Positions 12,451 to 14,878 of a DNA stretch of 14,878 nt are shown here, piece after piece (within the stretch, counting starts at the first letter, position 1; every line of letters begins with the position of its first letter). The notes beneath the pieces were generated by a model. That model saw only the letters and a program-made list of their open reading frames with translations. It was not told the origin of the DNA and did not search any database. The stretch lies in contig CAZFIJ010000081.1 of NCBI GenBank assembly GCA_964519515.1, forward strand, positions 1 to 14,878, written 5' to 3'. The position numbers were made by a program, and so were the translations under genes. This DNA is from Korarchaeum sp964519515 (GTDB lineage: Archaea; Korarchaeota; Korarchaeia; Korarchaeales; Korarchaeaceae).

Positions 12451-13651
12451 CGCAGATGTCTGCGTCAGATGTAAAGGAAGTAAGATGCTCTGTGGCCTTA
12501 AGAGATGTCCTATAGTTGAGAGGATCGGATTCAGCGGGAGGTTGAATTTTGGAAGATTGATAGATGGTTTCACTCCTCCCTCATCCCTAGTCAGTGAGAG
12601 AGGATATCCTCGCGTTTTAGTAGGACCTACGGTATCTCAAATAGAACCTGATCTGCCAGAGAACCCTAAATTTTGGATTTCAAAGGATTTGAGCTATATC
12701 ATAGCTAGATTTTCTTCCCAAGTATATGCGAACTTCAGATCATACATCAGGAACGTAGAAGATCCTAGAGTAGAGGAACTAAGGTTCTCTGTAATGAGTT
12801 ACTCACCGGTTGGCATCAACGTAGAATTAGCTAAGGTCCCAAAGCCAAGAGTGAGTTTCGATGGCATATTAGCTCCAATAGGACCATCAGCACCTGCTGA
12901 GAGAATTAAGCTGACCGAGAACCCTAAGATACCTTCAAGCTTGGAAAGGGCATTCTATGATAGCGATGTTAGGGCCTCTGAGATCATCTGGGAGACTTAT
13001 AAGAGGGGAGTTGATGTTTATACGATATCTAAGATCCTTTCACTCGGCGGTTTGGGGAATAGAGCTAGAAGAAAACTTGTACCAACTAAATGGGCGATAA
13101 CAGCGACTGATTCTATCATCGGAGATTTTCTCAGGAGAGAAATAGAGTATTCACCCATATATTCCGGGGAAGTTATGCTCTTCCAGAGCAACTATGAGGG
13201 AAACCGTTACTTCATATTGATCGCTCCCGGTCCCTATATGCTGGAGATAGTTGAAGCTTGGATGCCGAGGGGGTTATGGACTAAGGGGAGCGATGAGCCC
13301 GTAGTGATGCTGAACTCCGAGATAGGTCGGCTCGGGCTAGAATATATGGACGGAGGCCACTATGCGATGAGGCTCGCTATCCTAGAGAAGCTCGCTGATA
13401 TGAAGAGACAAGCTGCTGTCATTGCTATTAGGGAGATAGGGCCTGAATATTATGCGCCTGTCGGCGTTTGGCAGGTGAGAGAGGGAATGAGGGCTGCATT
13501 GAGATCTGAACCCCTCAAGTTTCCGGAGCTAGGGGATGCTATGAGCCACTTGAAGTTGAAATTCGACTTTAATCTGTTGATTAGATCCCTAAGGATACCT
13601 AAAATCCTGAGGGGTTGGGTCTCTCTAGAGGGATTCTTTGAGAACCCTTGA
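12434..13651 (+). CDS. nreA: NreA-type DNA repair protein
   Basis: A 405-aa member of the archaeal Nre family, linked in Haloferax to repair of mitomycin C damage together with UvrABC and the sliding clamp PCNA. A four-cysteine zinc-finger-like motif opens it (Cys10, 13, 20, 25). The conserved body includes GPTVSQIEPDLPENPKFW (64-81), VGPS-like PIGPSAP (148-154), KLVPTKWAITATDSIIGD (214-231) and WMPRGLWTKG (276-285). The C-terminus WVSLEGFF (395-402) resembles a PIP box (clamp-binding peptide), but the usual first Gln is replaced by Trp. It overlaps the upstream winged-helix gene by 17 bp and, at the other end, the reductase gene on the opposite strand by 27 bp, within the codons of the PIP-like tail. 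Confidence 0.93.
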   Translation: MSPKINADVCVRCKGSKMLCGLKRCPIVERIGFSGRLNFGRLIDGFTPPSSLVSERGYPRVLVGPTVSQIEPDLPENPKFWISKDLSYIIARFSSQVYANFRSYIRNVEDPRVEELRFSVMSYSPVGINVELAKVPKPRVSFDGILAPIGPSAPAERIKLTENPKIPSSLERAFYDSDVRASEIIWETYKRGVDVYTISKILSLGGLGNRARRKLVPTKWAITATDSIIGDFLRREIEYSPIYSGEVMLFQSNYEGNRYFILIAPGPYMLEIVEAWMPRGLWTKGSDEPVVMLNSEIGRLGLEYMDGGHYAMRLAILEKLADMKRQAAVIAIREIGPEYYAPVGVWQVREGMRAALRSEPLKFPELGDAMSHLKLKFDFNLLIRSLRIPKILRGWVSLEGFFENP

Positions 13652-14731
13652 GGCCCTCTTTATCATAGCTTTCGGAATCCTCAGAATCCCCCACCCCCAG
13701 AATTCCTTGAAATCTAACTTCCCTATTGAGGTGAGCATGTACCTCCTGGCGATCTCTGGATAAGAGACGAACATCTTAAAGAAGAAACTCATACGCGGCA
13801 CTATTATATCTCTAGCTTTGCGTTTCAACCTAAGTTCCTCCATAACGTCCCTCATGTTCTCACTATAAGTTAGAGCTGGATACTCTGATTCTAGGGATTT
13901 TGAGCACTCTAGAGCGCTCTTAAATGCATAATATAACCCTTCTCCTGTCAGAGGATCAGCCAGTCCAGCTGCATCCCCTACGAGTAAGACCCTATCTTTC
14001 GCTATCGATTTATCATGCCCGCCGGTTGGTATGATCCAATTTCCGACCTTCTCAACCTTATACCTCTTGGAGAACTCCTCAAATGCCTTGATTACTTCCT
14101 TAGATTTTGCAACCATCCCTCCCACGCCAGCGTTTGAATCCCCTCCCCTGGGGAAGATCCAGCCGTAGCCAGATGGTGAGGCATCTACGATGAAAGCGAG
14201 CTCATCGTAGAGAGGCGCTCTCCCCTCTATCGCAAATATTATGTCGTCGTTCCTCCAGCAGTTCCTTATACCTGAGGAGATCGCTACGATAGAGTAAGCG
14301 CCATCGGCTCCTATGACATAGCGGGCGGCGAACCCTGAGCCGATAACTTCCACTCTATCCCCCTTCAAAATGACTCCACTCACTTTTTCCTTTCTGAACT
14401 CAGCCCCCTGAGCGATCGCTTCGCCTAAAAGCTCCTTATCTAGTTTCCTCCTATCTAAAGTAGCGACAGCAAATTCCTCATCTGAACTAACCTTTATCTC
14501 CTCCCCGAATCCTCTAATGACGACTTCCCTATGATAAGCCTCTGGGGATCTGAGCCTTATGCCCAATTCCCTCAGGAGGTCGTAAGCTCTCCAAGTCACC
14601 CCGCCCCCGCACGGCTTGTACCTCGGAAAATCCTTCATATCGAGGATAAGTGTTTTATACCCATTTTTAGCCAGTAGATAGGCTGTGACAGAACCGGAGG
14701 GCCCCGCTCCTACGACTATCGCATCCCACAT
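13625..14731 (-). CDS. Geranylgeranyl reductase-family FAD-dependent flavoprotein
   Basis: A 368-aa flavoprotein that probably hydrogenates the isoprenoid chains of archaeal membrane lipids (digeranylgeranylglycerophospholipid reductase type). FAD-binding Rossmann motif GAGPSG (8-13) is followed by the family's KPCGGGV (39-45), GADG (141-144), GYGWIFPRGG (188-197) and the second FAD motif GDAAGLADPLTGEG (252-265). The ATG at 14731 is preferred over the GTG at 14752. A TATA-like TTTTATAA (14754-14761) lies about 27 bp before the ATG, and the GTG would lie between box and transcription start. Its tail overlaps nreA by 27 bp. Substrate specificity cannot be told from sequence; archaeal genomes often carry several paralogs. 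Confidence 0.9.
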   Translation of the reverse strand: MWDAIVVGAGPSGSVTAYLLAKNGYKTLILDMKDFPRYKPCGGGVTWRAYDLLRELGIRLRSPEAYHREVVIRGFGEEIKVSSDEEFAVATLDRRKLDKELLGEAIAQGAEFRKEKVSGVILKGDRVEVIGSGFAARYVIGADGAYSIVAISSGIRNCWRNDDIIFAIEGRAPLYDELAFIVDASPSGYGWIFPRGGDSNAGVGGMVAKSKEVIKAFEEFSKRYKVEKVGNWIIPTGGHDKSIAKDRVLLVGDAAGLADPLTGEGLYYAFKSALECSKSLESEYPALTYSENMRDVMEELRLKRKARDIIVPRMSFFFKMFVSYPEIARRYMLTSIGKLDFKEFWGWGILRIPKAMIKRASRVLKESL

Positions 14732-14753
14732 CGGTTTGAATCGGAGAATCACA

Positions 14754-14761
14754 TTATAAAA
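14754..14761 (-). promoter_or_regulatory. TATA-like box of the reductase gene
   Basis: The minus strand reads TTTTATAA, about 27 bp before the ATG at 14731, predicting a leaderless message and deciding the start codon. Confidence 0.5.
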
Positions 14762-14878
14762 TCTTTAATATGAGGGAGTGGTTTCCTGACTGCTTAGAGA
14801 GGTTATTAGATTTAAATTATTCGTATGTATAGCTAAAGATTTATCGATTTGTTTTCTAAATTGAGAATTTTTCATATC

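Noticed and set aside
14769..14876. Minus-strand 36-codon ATG frame at the right edge
   Set aside because: Short, AT-rich, Asn/Ser-rich, no ribosome binding site; it could be the tail of something beyond the window but cannot be supported.
1..14878. CRISPR array, insertion sequence or integrase
   Set aside because: No regularly spaced repeats and no transposase or integrase motif were seen on either strand.

Overview
The window looks archaeal. It carries a histone-fold protein, the archaeal form of initiation factor 1 (aIF1/SUI1), an NreA-type DNA repair protein, a geranylgeranyl-reductase-family flavoprotein, an ADP-forming acyl-CoA synthetase alpha subunit and a Tsr3-type rRNA modification enzyme. 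Promoters are TATA-like boxes, several of them 26-29 bp before an ATG, and there are many TTG/GTG starts. The gene mix and base composition would fit a korarchaeote-like or thermoproteote-like hyperthermophile, but species identity is an inference and was not tested. No mobile element, CRISPR array, tRNA or rRNA gene was found.

Layout, left to right. Positions 1-450 hold an eroded GMP synthetase (guaA ATP-pyrophosphatase part), visible only when frames are joined. aIF1 (minus) follows, then an unexplained 305-bp gap, a hypothetical acidic protein (minus) and a lone ribbon-helix-helix regulator (minus). A plus-strand pair comes next: a stand-alone Lrp-type effector domain and tsr3. It runs into prephenate dehydratase (pheA, minus), and their 3' ends overlap. 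Upstream of pheA is a small ORF with a faint Pcc1-like look. A divergent PurM/HypE-like protein (plus) follows, then a possible 58-aa ORF, the histone gene and the acyl-CoA synthetase alpha gene.

Positions 6795-11340 are a minus-strand ABC exporter operon: ATPase, ABC-2 permease and an 835-aa surface protein made of repeated Ig-like domains with one C-terminal membrane anchor. Stop and start signals are fused, so the three products are probably made together. From an overlapping divergent promoter, a tightly overlapping plus-strand operon runs the other way: a helical soluble protein, a small membrane protein, a coiled-coil/winged-helix protein and nreA. This small-protein trio attached to a DNA repair gene is the best candidate here for an undescribed system. 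The window closes with a geranylgeranyl-reductase-family gene (minus), whose 3' end overlaps nreA.

The region is compact. All three convergent intact gene pairs overlap in coding sequence, and cotranscribed genes overlap by 4-43 bp or abut. Two kinds of start recur: ATG starts 26-29 nt after a TATA-like box with no ribosome binding site (leaderless), and TTG/GTG starts or internal operon genes preceded by GGTG/GGAGG-type sites.
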